Shown: piece by piece, positions 7,996-14,160 of the stretch
Layout of the letters: every line of letters starts with the position of its first letter
How positions within the stretch are numbered: the stretch's first letter is position 1
NCBI GenBank assembly: GCA_011176555.1
Contig: DUEF01000340.1
Location: forward strand, 1 to 14,160
Direction of reading: 5' to 3'
DNA from: Caldilineae bacterium
GTDB taxonomy: Bacteria; Chloroflexota; Anaerolineae; J102
Length of the DNA: 14,160 bases
Translations under genes and position numbers: made by a program
The notes under the pieces: generated by a model
What the model saw: the letters and a program-made list of their open reading frames with translations, nothing else
Databases searched by the model: none
Told to the model about the DNA's origin: nothing

Positions 7996-8025
7996 TTCCC
8001 ACGGATTCAAAGGCTGTGCTATAAT
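7996..8025 (+). promoter_or_regulatory. probable promoter of the nuo cluster (extended -10)
   Basis: TTCCCA (7996-8001), an 18-base spacer and TATAAT (8020-8025) with the TG extension (TGCTATAAT) make a convincing sigma-70-type promoter. Transcription would start at about 8032, leaving a leader of roughly 335 bases before nuoA. A weaker candidate, TGTTACACT (7947-7955), lies upstream. Confidence 0.6.
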
Positions 8026-8031
8026 CCGCTC

Positions 8032-8369
8032 ATTCTCAAATCTAAGGACTGATGCCAAGGATCGAGAATTCGATGATTTGCAAGAATTCTTCCGTTTGAT
8101 ACGGTTCGATTCCGTAAATCATCTGATTCCGAGTTCTCAGATGATTTGAACATCCATTTTGCTTTTTGCACTGTGAGTAATAAGGTCATCGTTGTCAGTC
8201 CACCCACCCGAGCTGAATACCAAGGTGTTAGCATAACGCCTTGTCTTTCAAAAGGACTTTTCGGAACAGCAGGTTGAAAATCGTGAGCGAAAAGTCCCTA
8301 AACGATTCTGCTGAAAATGCTTACATCATTACAGGATCGTTTTAGTGCATTTTTCAAAGGAGAAAACGC
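8032..8369 (+). promoter_or_regulatory. long structured leader of the nuo cluster (possible cis-regulatory RNA)
   Basis: No coding frame on either strand looks real here, but several strong pairings exist. A perfect 11-bp hairpin joins 8116-8126 to 8137-8147 around a 10-base loop. Its left arm can instead pair with GATGATTT at 8072-8079. A 9-bp hairpin with a 5-base loop lies at 8221-8243. A perfect 10-bp stem joins 8254-8263 to 8288-8297, and its loop can pair with sequence 3' of the stem (8267-8272 with 8308-8313, and 8279-8284 with 8302-8307). AAAGGAG at 8356-8362 is the nuoA ribosome binding site. I recognise no known riboswitch family. The structures are visible in the sequence; a regulatory role is inference. 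Confidence 0.45.
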
Positions 8370-8726
8370 ATGCTCGATCAATATGGCCTTATTGGCGTAC
8401 TGGCTATTATCGCATTCCTCTTTCCTTTTGTAGGCGTGGGAATTGCCTGGATGCTACGCCCCAAACGGCCTGATCCGATCAAAAAATCAACTTATGAATG
8501 CGGTATTGAGACTATAGGGGATGCCTGGGTGCAATTTCGGGCGCAATACTATCTGATTGCGTTGATTTTTGTCATATTCGACATCGAAGTCATCTTTCTG
8601 TTCCCGTTCGCCGTGGCCTTTGAACAAGTCGGACTGTTTGCGGTGTTTGAAGCCATCTTGTTTGTCGTCATCCTGGCGGGCGGGTTGATATACGCATGGA
8701 AAAAGAACGCCCTGGAATGGCAATAG
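8370..8726 (+). CDS. nuoA: NADH-quinone oxidoreductase subunit A
   Basis: NuoA is a small membrane subunit near the quinone site, where the membrane and peripheral arms of complex I join. The 118-residue protein has three membrane segments (about 7-29, 60-84 and 88-110). It carries the family signature [15 protein letters not shown] (39-53) followed by [18 protein letters not shown] (56-73), including the conserved YECG and the acidic FDIE. The ATG has AAAGGAG seven bases upstream. It ends in TAG and is followed 61 bases later by nuoH, where nuoB would normally come next. Confidence 0.96.
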   Translation: MLDQYGLIGVLAIIAFLFPFVGVGIAWMLRPKRPDPIKKSTYECGIETIGDAWVQFRAQYYLIALIFVIFDIEVIFLFPFAVAFEQVGLFAVFEAILFVVILAGGLIYAWKKNALEWQ

Positions 8727-8787
8727 GGCGATGACCATCTATCATCGTTGAACTCATCCCACCTCACGCTCATCGTGGAGTGCGTTT

Positions 8788-9978
8788 ATGAACATTGATT
8801 TACGAGTGATTGGCGAAGCCTTTCATCAATTTCTTATCAACATCGGCTTGACCAGTGGGCAGGCTTCGTTAATAGACTGGATTTTCGGCGCCCTGATATT
8901 GCTAGTCATCTTCATTGTGCTGGCGATTCTTCTGATTTGGTTCGAACGCAAGCTCGCCGGTCGCGTGCAGGATCGGCTCGGCCCCAACCGCGTCGGCCCC
9001 TTCGGTCTCATTCAGCCCATTGCCGATACCCTGAAGCTATTCACCAAAGAAGACATCACGCCAGCGGGAGCAGACAGGATCACGTTCAATCTGGCGCCTA
9101 CACTGGCCGTCTTTTCCATCGTCATGGCCTTTGCCGTGATTCCTTTCGCCGATAAAGTCATCGGCACGGACATCAATGTCGGCGTGGTTTACCTGATGGC
9201 TTTCGCTTCGGTTAGCTCCATGTCATTGCTGATGGCTGGCTGGGCATCGAACAACAAGTATGCGCTTCTGGGCGGCTTCCGCGTGGTGGCGCAGCTGATG
9301 AGCTATGAGATCCCGATGGCGTTCGCCATGCTGTTGCCGGTTTTGCTGGCGGGAACCATGCGTATGAACGGCCTCGTCGAAGCGCAGGGCCAGTTTTTTG
9401 GCCTCGGGTGGAATATCTGGATCATGCCGGCTGCATTCATCATCTACCTGACGACGGCGCTGGCCGAGGGGGAGCGGGCTCCGTTTGACTTGCTGGAGGC
9501 CGAGTCAGAGATCGTGGCCGGGTACAATATCGAATACTCGGGTCTAAAATTCGCCTGGTTTTATCTGGCCTTTTTCATGAACACCTGGGTGCTTTCAGCG
9601 GTCGCCACCACCCTTTTCCTGGGTGGGTGGCAAGGGCCGTTCGTCAGTCAAGTTCCGGCGCTGGGCGTGGTTTATTTCCTCGGCAAGACGATCATCATGT
9701 TCGTCATCTTCGCCTGGATTCGCGCTACCTTCCCCCGACTGCGCATCGATCAGATGATGAGTTTCTGCTGGAAAGTCCTGGTTCCGATGGTGCTGGTCTT
9801 GTTCCTGCTAACCGCCATCATTCTCAAGTTGGGGCTTCCCACAATCGCAGTATGGCTCCTGATCCTGCTAAGCAATGTGGCGGTCTTCGTCATCGCACTT
9901 TGGTTGCTGGGTAAAGGACTGGAAAAGTCCAAATGGGCATCCAAACGGCTCTTTACGCCTGAAATCCCTCGTTTGTAA
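8788..9978 (+). CDS. nuoH: NADH-quinone oxidoreductase subunit H
   Basis: NuoH forms the quinone chamber and links it to the proton-translocating membrane arm. Conserved parts are KLAGRVQDRLGPNRVGPFGL (55-74), QPIADTLKLFTKEDI (76-90), SYEIPMAFAMLLPVLLAGTM (172-191), the acidic loop GERAPFDLLEAESEIVAGYN (228-247), and the C-terminal LRIDQMMSFCWKVLVP. At 396 residues it is longer than the usual ~330-350. It has about 30 extra residues before the first conserved membrane segment and an extra hydrophobic segment after the WKVLVP region, ending in a charged tail. GGAG at 8777-8780 lies seven bases before the ATG. nuoI does not follow it as it does in most operons; nuoJ does, after 11 bases. Confidence 0.96.
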   Translation: MNIDLRVIGEAFHQFLINIGLTSGQASLIDWIFGALILLVIFIVLAILLIWFERKLAGRVQDRLGPNRVGPFGLIQPIADTLKLFTKEDITPAGADRITFNLAPTLAVFSIVMAFAVIPFADKVIGTDINVGVVYLMAFASVSSMSLLMAGWASNNKYALLGGFRVVAQLMSYEIPMAFAMLLPVLLAGTMRMNGLVEAQGQFFGLGWNIWIMPAAFIIYLTTALAEGERAPFDLLEAESEIVAGYNIEYSGLKFAWFYLAFFMNTWVLSAVATTLFLGGWQGPFVSQVPALGVVYFLGKTIIMFVIFAWIRATFPRLRIDQMMSFCWKVLVPMVLVLFLLTAIILKLGLPTIAVWLLILLSNVAVFVIALWLLGKGLEKSKWASKRLFTPEIPRL

Positions 9979-9989
9979 GGATAGAACAC

Positions 9990-10484
9990 ATGGCGCTACA
10001 AATTCTCTTTTTGATTGTCGCAATCCTCACGCTGGGCTCCGCCATCGGCACTGTCATCGCCCGGAATTTATTTCATGCCGCCCTGTTTTTGATCGGCACG
10101 TTTGCTGGCGTTGCGTTCTTCTACGTTTTGCTGCAGGCGGAATTCCTGGCGGTGTCTCAAGTCGTCGTCTACATCGGCGCTATCGCCACCCTCATCATCT
10201 TCGCCATCATGCTCACGCGTAGCGTGATGGGACGAGAGGCTGGCGCACTGAATCAGTGGGCGGGCATCGTGGCGGTGGCATCCGCGTTGATCATCGCCGC
10301 CCTGATCTGGCTTTTCACCATCGTGAAATTCGATGTGAATCCCCAGCCAGTACCCGACGACGCAATCGCCCAGATCGGTAAAGGTTTTGTTTCGACTTAT
10401 GTCATTCCCTTCGAGGTCGTCTCGATTCTGCTTTTAGTGGCTCTGATCGGAGCCATCATGTTGGCGCGAGAGCGGCATCAATAA
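9990..10484 (+). CDS. nuoJ: NADH-quinone oxidoreductase subunit J
   Basis: NuoJ is a five-helix membrane subunit whose third helix helps couple quinone chemistry to proton pumping. The 164-residue protein shows the family core AEFLAVSQVVVYIGAIATLI (about 50-69) followed by IFAIMLTR, and the C-terminal PFEVVSILLLVALIGAIMLA. AAGGA, overlapping the nuoH stop, is the ribosome binding site eight bases before the ATG, so translation is probably coupled to nuoH. Length is within the usual range. Confidence 0.95.
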   Translation: MALQILFLIVAILTLGSAIGTVIARNLFHAALFLIGTFAGVAFFYVLLQAEFLAVSQVVVYIGAIATLIIFAIMLTRSVMGREAGALNQWAGIVAVASALIIAALIWLFTIVKFDVNPQPVPDDAIAQIGKGFVSTYVIPFEVVSILLLVALIGAIMLARERHQ

Positions 10485-10493
10485 TCAATTATT

Positions 10494-10555
10494 AAAGATG
10501 AAAGATTAAGGATACGGTTCGCCTGGTAAACGCCATTCCTTAACCTTTCATCCTT
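10494..10555. repeat. intergenic inverted repeat, GATTAAGGAT family (copy 2)
   Basis: Arms 10494-10512 and 10537-10555 pair at 17 of 19 positions (both mismatches A-C), with a 24-base loop. This fills most of the 95-base nuoJ-nuoK gap. It shares GATTAAGGAT with the element between clpC and radA. In the mRNA it would form a stable hairpin just before the nuoK ribosome binding site. There is no following T-run, so it is probably not a terminator. Confidence 0.65.
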
Positions 10556-10566
10556 GATCGTTACAC

Positions 10567-10572
10567 AGGAGG
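10567..10572 (+). promoter_or_regulatory. nuoK ribosome binding site (fixes the GTG start)
   Basis: A perfect AGGAGG lies seven bases before the GTG at 10580, which settles the unusual start codon of nuoK. Confidence 0.85.
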
Positions 10573-10579
10573 CAACTCA

Positions 10580-10891
10580 GTGGTCGCACCCTTATCCTGG
10601 TATTTATTTTTAGGCGCAGCTCTTTTTGGCATTGGGTTTTTCGGCGTCTTGGCGCGGCGTAATGCCGTGGCGGTGCTCATGGGCGTCGAGTTGATGCTGA
10701 ATGCCGTCAACATCAACATCCTGGCCTTTTGGCGCTTTGTGCGCCCCGATGACCCCACCGGCCAGATATTCTCTATCTTTGTCCTGGCGGTGGCCGCCGC
10801 AGAAGCCGCCGTTGGTTTGGCGTTAATCATTTCCATTTACCGCACTCGCCGCACCGTCAATATCGATGAGATTGATTTGCTGAAACACTGA
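10580..10891 (+). CDS. nuoK: NADH-quinone oxidoreductase subunit K
   Basis: NuoK is a three-helix, MrpC-like subunit forming part of the first proton channel. The 103-residue protein has the two conserved membrane glutamates: Glu37 in GVELMLNAVN and Glu75 in AAAEAAVGLAL. FGVLARRNAVAVLMG precedes the first. Translation starts at GTG after a perfect AGGAGG. Length is typical. It stops with TGA, and nuoL follows after 70 bases with no repeat in between. Confidence 0.96.
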   Translation: MVAPLSWYLFLGAALFGIGFFGVLARRNAVAVLMGVELMLNAVNINILAFWRFVRPDDPTGQIFSIFVLAVAAAEAAVGLALIISIYRTRRTVNIDEIDLLKH

Positions 10892-10961
10892 ATGAACCCC
10901 TTATCGTTTCTGAATCCCTCACCCGCCGGCCCACTGTCAAGCATATCGTTCGAGGTCGTTT

Positions 10962-13187
10962 ATGTCGGAATTTACCTTTAATCTCGCGTGGTTGATACCA
11001 CTCCCCACCCTGATCGCTTTCTTCCTCATCATCTTGTTCACCAACAAGAACAAACGCCTGAGCTCCAATATCGCTTTGGCGGGCGTCTTCACCGCCTGGT
11101 TGCTGTCTTGGATCGTCGCCTTTTTGGCCTTTTTCGGACCGGATGTGGAGATAAGGCCCTTTGACATGAGCATTCCCTGGATCCCCACTGGCGAAACTAT
11201 GTTCTCGATAGGGGTGATGGTTGATGGCGTGACAGCGCTCATGCTGTTCATGGTCGGCATTGTGCTCAGCATGATTTTCTTGTACAGCACCGGCTACATG
11301 AGCTTCCCCGGCTTTATGGATGACATCCTGAAGCGAGGAGACCTGCCCGAGGAAGAAGAAAACCGGGTGGAGAAAGCGAAAAAGGAGGGGCTAGATCCCC
11401 GATACAGCCGTTTCTTCGCCTACATCTCCTTGTTCGCCACCGGTATGTTGGGGTTGGTGGTGGCCGACAACTTGCTGATGCTCTTCATTTTCTGGGAGAT
11501 CATGGGTTTGTGTTCCTACCTGCTCATCGGCTTCTGGTACAACAAAAAGTACCCGGACCCCAAGCAGATCACGCCGCCCCAGGCCGGTCTCAAAGCCTTC
11601 CTCACCACCCGCGTGGGCGATGTGTTGTTGATGGCGGGCATGATCTTCCTTTTCATCTTTGCCGGGGATCTCAACTTCCAACACGTTTTCGCCCCCGAGA
11701 CGCTGCATCACGTGACGGAAGCGACAGTGACGCTGCCCTTCTTCGGCACGGTCTCCTGGGCTGTCGTGATCGCCATCCTCATCTTCTGGGGCGCGATCGG
11801 CAAATCGGCCCAATTCCCACTGCATGTCTGGCTCCCGGACGCCATGGAAGGTCCCACCCCCGTCTCCGCCCTCATCCATGCCGCCACCATGGTCTCGGCC
11901 GGCGTCTATTTGATCGTACGCATGTGGCCGGTGTTCGCTGCTTCCGGTCATGGCGAAAACGGGGCTGTCACCTTCGTCGCCTTTATCGGGGCGTTTACGG
12001 CTATCTTCGCCGCCACCATCGCCGTGGCTCAGAACGATATCAAGAAGGTGCTGGCCTATTCGACCATCTCCCAGCTTGGCTTCATGTTTGCAGCCCTGGG
12101 GATCGGCGCCTGGATTGCGGCGATCTTCCATCTGATCATGCACGCCTTTTTCAAGGGGCTGCTCTTCCTGGGCTCCGGCTCCGTCATCCACGGCGTCGAA
12201 CACGGCCATCATCATGCTCACGAACATGGTCATGGCGACGGCCACGAGGAGGGATACTTCGATCCGCAGGACATGATGAATATGGGCGGTTTGCTCAAGC
12301 GTATGCCTAAAACCGGTTGGACTTTCATCATCGGCGCTGCGGCGCTCTCCGGCTTCCCCTTGATCACGGCCGGGTTCTGGTCGAAGGACGAAATTTTGGC
12401 CGACGCCTGGGCCACCCATCATCAGGTGGTGTTCTGGACCCTGGCCATTGCCGCGTTGCTGACAGCATTCTACTCCTTCCGGGCGGTATTCCTCACCTTT
12501 TTTGGCAAGCCCCGCACCGAAGCGGCCGCACACGCCCCCGAAAGCGTCAATAGCATGACTTTGCCGCTGATGGTGTTGGCATTTTTCGCCGTCGTCCTGG
12601 GCTGGATCGGCATCCCCGAATCGTGGACATTTTTGGGGCCGCTCGCCGCCAATCCCCTGGGAGGCTACCTGGGCGAAATGGCGGAAACCTATGGCTTGCA
12701 TCATGCGGAATTGCCGTTCATTCCCGTGGCTGTTTCGGTTTCCATGATCGTAGCCCTGGGCGGCATCTTTCTGGCCTGGTTGGTCTATGGCCGCAAGCCC
12801 TTGCAGGCCGGCCAGCAAGATCCGCTGGTGCGTTGGCTGGGGCCGGTGCACAAAGTGCTCAAGAACAAATACTACTTTGATGAATTCTACGACCTGATTG
12901 CTGTGCGCCCGACTCTCTGGCTCGCCCGAGCAGCCTACTGGTTCGACCGCACGGTCATCGATTTCATCGTCAACACGGTTGGTCGCTTTGGCCGCTGGAT
13001 TGCACATTTCACCCGAACCGCTATCGACGAGTGGTTTATCGATGGAGCGGTCAATGGTACAGGCCTGGTGGCCACGGCAACGGGCTCTGTATTGCGCCTG
13101 GTGCAATCCGGGCAGGTGCAACAGTACCTATTGGTCATGCTTCTCACTGTTTTGATCCTGATCGGCGTAGCCGAAATTATCTTTTAA
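10962..13187 (+). CDS. nuoL: NADH-quinone oxidoreductase subunit L
   Basis: NuoL is the distal antiporter-like proton pump of complex I, carrying the long lateral helix. The 741-residue protein is at the upper end for the family. Key residues are present: Glu179 in FWEIMGLCSYLLIGFW, Lys281 in GKSAQFPLHVWLPDAMEGPT, and Lys398 in HAFFKGLLFLGSGSVIH. Two loops are unusual. A charged insertion of about 30 residues (114-146, PGFMDDILKRGDLPEEEENR...) sits between the third and fourth helices. A His-rich loop (410-428, nine histidines) precedes FDPQDMMNMGGLLKRMP. The C-terminal ~130 residues fit the lateral helix and final anchor. GAGG precedes the ATG by six or seven bases. Confidence 0.96.
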   Translation: MSEFTFNLAWLIPLPTLIAFFLIILFTNKNKRLSSNIALAGVFTAWLLSWIVAFLAFFGPDVEIRPFDMSIPWIPTGETMFSIGVMVDGVTALMLFMVGIVLSMIFLYSTGYMSFPGFMDDILKRGDLPEEEENRVEKAKKEGLDPRYSRFFAYISLFATGMLGLVVADNLLMLFIFWEIMGLCSYLLIGFWYNKKYPDPKQITPPQAGLKAFLTTRVGDVLLMAGMIFLFIFAGDLNFQHVFAPETLHHVTEATVTLPFFGTVSWAVVIAILIFWGAIGKSAQFPLHVWLPDAMEGPTPVSALIHAATMVSAGVYLIVRMWPVFAASGHGENGAVTFVAFIGAFTAIFAATIAVAQNDIKKVLAYSTISQLGFMFAALGIGAWIAAIFHLIMHAFFKGLLFLGSGSVIHGVEHGHHHAHEHGHGDGHEEGYFDPQDMMNMGGLLKRMPKTGWTFIIGAAALSGFPLITAGFWSKDEILADAWATHHQVVFWTLAIAALLTAFYSFRAVFLTFFGKPRTEAAAHAPESVNSMTLPLMVLAFFAVVLGWIGIPESWTFLGPLAANPLGGYLGEMAETYGLHHAELPFIPVAVSVSMIVALGGIFLAWLVYGRKPLQAGQQDPLVRWLGPVHKVLKNKYYFDEFYDLIAVRPTLWLARAAYWFDRTVIDFIVNTVGRFGRWIAHFTRTAIDEWFIDGAVNGTGLVATATGSVLRLVQSGQVQQYLLVMLLTVLILIGVAEIIF

Positions 13188-13230
13188 CTAGCTTAATGGT
13201 CGTCTGAGAACTACTTTCCTTTTCATTACT

Positions 13231-13308
13231 CGATATTGGATATCTGATACTGGGTATTGAGACTATCTGACAGAGAAGTCAATAGCGAATATCCAATATC
13301 TGGTATCC
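13231..13308. repeat. intergenic inverted repeat, GGATATCGGGTATT family (copy 2)
   Basis: Arms 13231-13260 and 13279-13308 are inverted relatives matching at about 20 of 30 positions, with an 18-base loop. Words such as TTGGATATC, GGGTATT, AATATCC and GGTATCC are shared with the element at 6968-7037. Confidence 0.55.
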
Positions 13309-13367
13309 CAAATCGAGGATTTAGTAACCTGACATAAAAACTTCGCTCTCATCTCCGTACTTACTCC

Positions 13368-13376
13368 GAGGAGGAG
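13368..13376 (+). promoter_or_regulatory. nuoM ribosome binding site
   Basis: GAGGAGGAG ends six bases before the ATG at 13383. This strong site fixes the nuoM start after the long spacer. Confidence 0.8.
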
Positions 13377-13382
13377 ATTTCA

Positions 13383-14160
13383 ATGGAACTATTTCGCAGT
13401 TCGGTGCTGACACTGATCGTTTTTCTCCCTTTGATCGGAAGCATCATCGTCGCACTGATGCCAAAAGAACAAGAAGATCGAATGAAACGCTTTTCGGTTT
13501 GGTGGAGCCTGATTCCCCTGGTTCTGGCCATCTTCCTGGCGGTGGATTATTACGCAAACTACATCGCTAGCGGTAACAGCGCCATGGCCTTCGAGGTCAA
13601 ACTGAATTGGATCCCATCACTGGGCGTCGCCTACCACATCGGCGCCGATGGCCTGAGCGTCCCCTTGATCTTTCTCACCGCATTGCTGACCACCCTCGGC
13701 CTTTACTACTCGTCCAGGGTGATCCACAAGCGCGTGAAAGAATTTTTCGCCCTGTTTCTGTTCCTTTCCACAGGCATGTTTGGGGTGTTCATCTCCCTGG
13801 ACTTGGTGCTATTCTACGTCTTCTGGGAAATCGGCTTGGTTCCCATGTTTTTCATGATCGGCATCTGGGGGCAACCGAAAGACCGACCGCAATACTCAGC
13901 CATCAAGTTCTTCCTCTACACTCTGGCCGGTTCGGTGTTCATGTTGTTGGCCATCATCGGCGTGTACCTGAGCACCGGCACCTTCGATATCATCGAGGCG
14001 GCGACGAAAGGGGTGTGGGCGAATGCGCCGTTGGCGGCCACGCTCTCGTTCTGGGCGTTCTTCGTGGCCTTTGCCATCAAAGTGCCCGCTTTCCCCTTCC
14101 ACACCTGGTTGCCTGACGCCCACACCGCCGCGCCAACGGCCGGGTCAGTCATCCTGGCCG
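13383..14160 (+). CDS. nuoM: NADH-quinone oxidoreductase subunit M, 5' part (runs off window)
   Basis: The frame is open from the ATG at 13383 to the right edge (259 complete codons). It encodes the N-terminal half of the antiporter-like subunit NuoM, a proton-pumping membrane subunit. It begins MELFRSSVLTLIVFLPLIGS, a typical first helix. Then come YHIGADGLSVPLIFLTALLT (84-103), the essential Glu149 in FWEIGLVPMFFMIGIWG, and Lys233 in FAIKVPAFPFHTWLPDAHTA (230-249). NuoM is separated from NuoL by the AxxVPxFPFHTWLPDAH form rather than HVWLPDAMEGPTP. A strong GAGGAGGAG ribosome binding site lies six bases upstream. The C-terminal half, and probably nuoN, lie beyond the window. Confidence 0.96.
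   Translation, partial: MELFRSSVLTLIVFLPLIGSIIVALMPKEQEDRMKRFSVWWSLIPLVLAIFLAVDYYANYIASGNSAMAFEVKLNWIPSLGVAYHIGADGLSVPLIFLTALLTTLGLYYSSRVIHKRVKEFFALFLFLSTGMFGVFISLDLVLFYVFWEIGLVPMFFMIGIWGQPKDRPQYSAIKFFLYTLAGSVFMLLAIIGVYLSTGTFDIIEAATKGVWANAPLAATLSFWAFFVAFAIKVPAFPFHTWLPDAHTAAPTAGSVILA

Larger units (their letters stand above)
7810..8369. other. trmB-nuoA divergent intergenic region
   Basis: These 560 bases hold back-to-back promoters for trmB (minus) and the nuo cluster (plus), about 95 bases apart between their likely transcription start sites on the outer side, followed by the structured nuo leader. No protein-coding frame with a believable start and ribosome binding site was found, and no complete tRNA. 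Confidence 0.6.
13188..13382 (+). other. nuoL-nuoM spacer with palindromic repeat
   Basis: A 195-base gap inside the nuo cluster holds the repeat at 13231-13308 and then about 75 bases leading to a strong ribosome binding site. No gene, terminator or clear promoter was recognised. Confidence 0.6.

Noticed and set aside
8072..8124. Genuine tRNA gene
   Set aside because: The T-arm and acceptor stem are perfect, but only 21 bases remain for D and anticodon arms and no CCA follows; kept only as a tRNA-like element.
8221..8243. Intrinsic terminator in the nuo leader
   Set aside because: The 9-bp hairpin is good but is followed by TCTTTC rather than a T-run, so termination is unproven.
10892..10981. 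29-codon ORF starting ATG right after the nuoK stop
   Set aside because: It overlaps the nuoL start out of frame, has no family match and no separate ribosome binding site; probably chance.
11391..13121. 576-codon minus-strand frame opposite nuoL
   Set aside because: A shadow of the GC-rich nuoL coding strand; composition is unlike a real protein and no ribosome binding site is seen.

Overview
The window looks like a chromosomal segment of a mesophilic bacterium of moderate GC content, most likely a member of the Chloroflexota (Anaerolineae/Caldilineae-like). This placement is an inference. It rests on the clpC-radA linkage, an S1 protein with four S1 domains and a long acidic tail, a bactofilin, complex I subunits with Chloroflexota-like loops, and short palindromic repeats between genes. 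No phage, plasmid, IS transposase, CRISPR array, rRNA or standard tRNA was seen.

Left part (1-4454): the 3' end of a bactofilin gene on the plus strand converges on clpC and radA on the minus strand. A repeat-rich spacer of about 160 bases lies between them. clpC encodes a complete Hsp100 unfoldase. radA lies just downstream of it and is broken by an in-frame TAG inside its N-terminal zinc finger.

Middle (4455-7890), all minus strand: trmB (tRNA m7G46 methyltransferase), ridA (enamine/imine deaminase) and rpsA (ribosomal protein S1). rpsA ends in a clear intrinsic terminator. Likely promoters lie before trmB, rpsA and clpC.

Right part (7810-14160): a 560-base divergent region, then a plus-strand cluster of complex I membrane-arm genes in the order nuoA-nuoH-nuoJ-nuoK-nuoL-nuoM, with nuoM running off the end. 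The peripheral-arm genes nuoB, C, D, E, F, G and nuoI are missing from the places where they usually sit. The Nuo proteins here would form the proton-pumping membrane domain of NADH:quinone oxidoreductase (or a ferredoxin- or F420H2-type relative), so the quinone-reducing and electron-input subunits must be encoded elsewhere.

Most worth a second look: (1) the roughly 335-base leader before nuoA, which has mutually exclusive hairpins, a possible pseudoknot and a tRNA-like T-arm/acceptor module; (2) the amber codon in radA; (3) the split nuo cluster; (4) a His-rich loop and a charged insertion in NuoL; (5) two families of intergenic inverted repeats, each present twice, plus a third repeat type beside the bactofilin gene. 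I saw no convincing wholly novel multi-gene system; the gene content is otherwise housekeeping.
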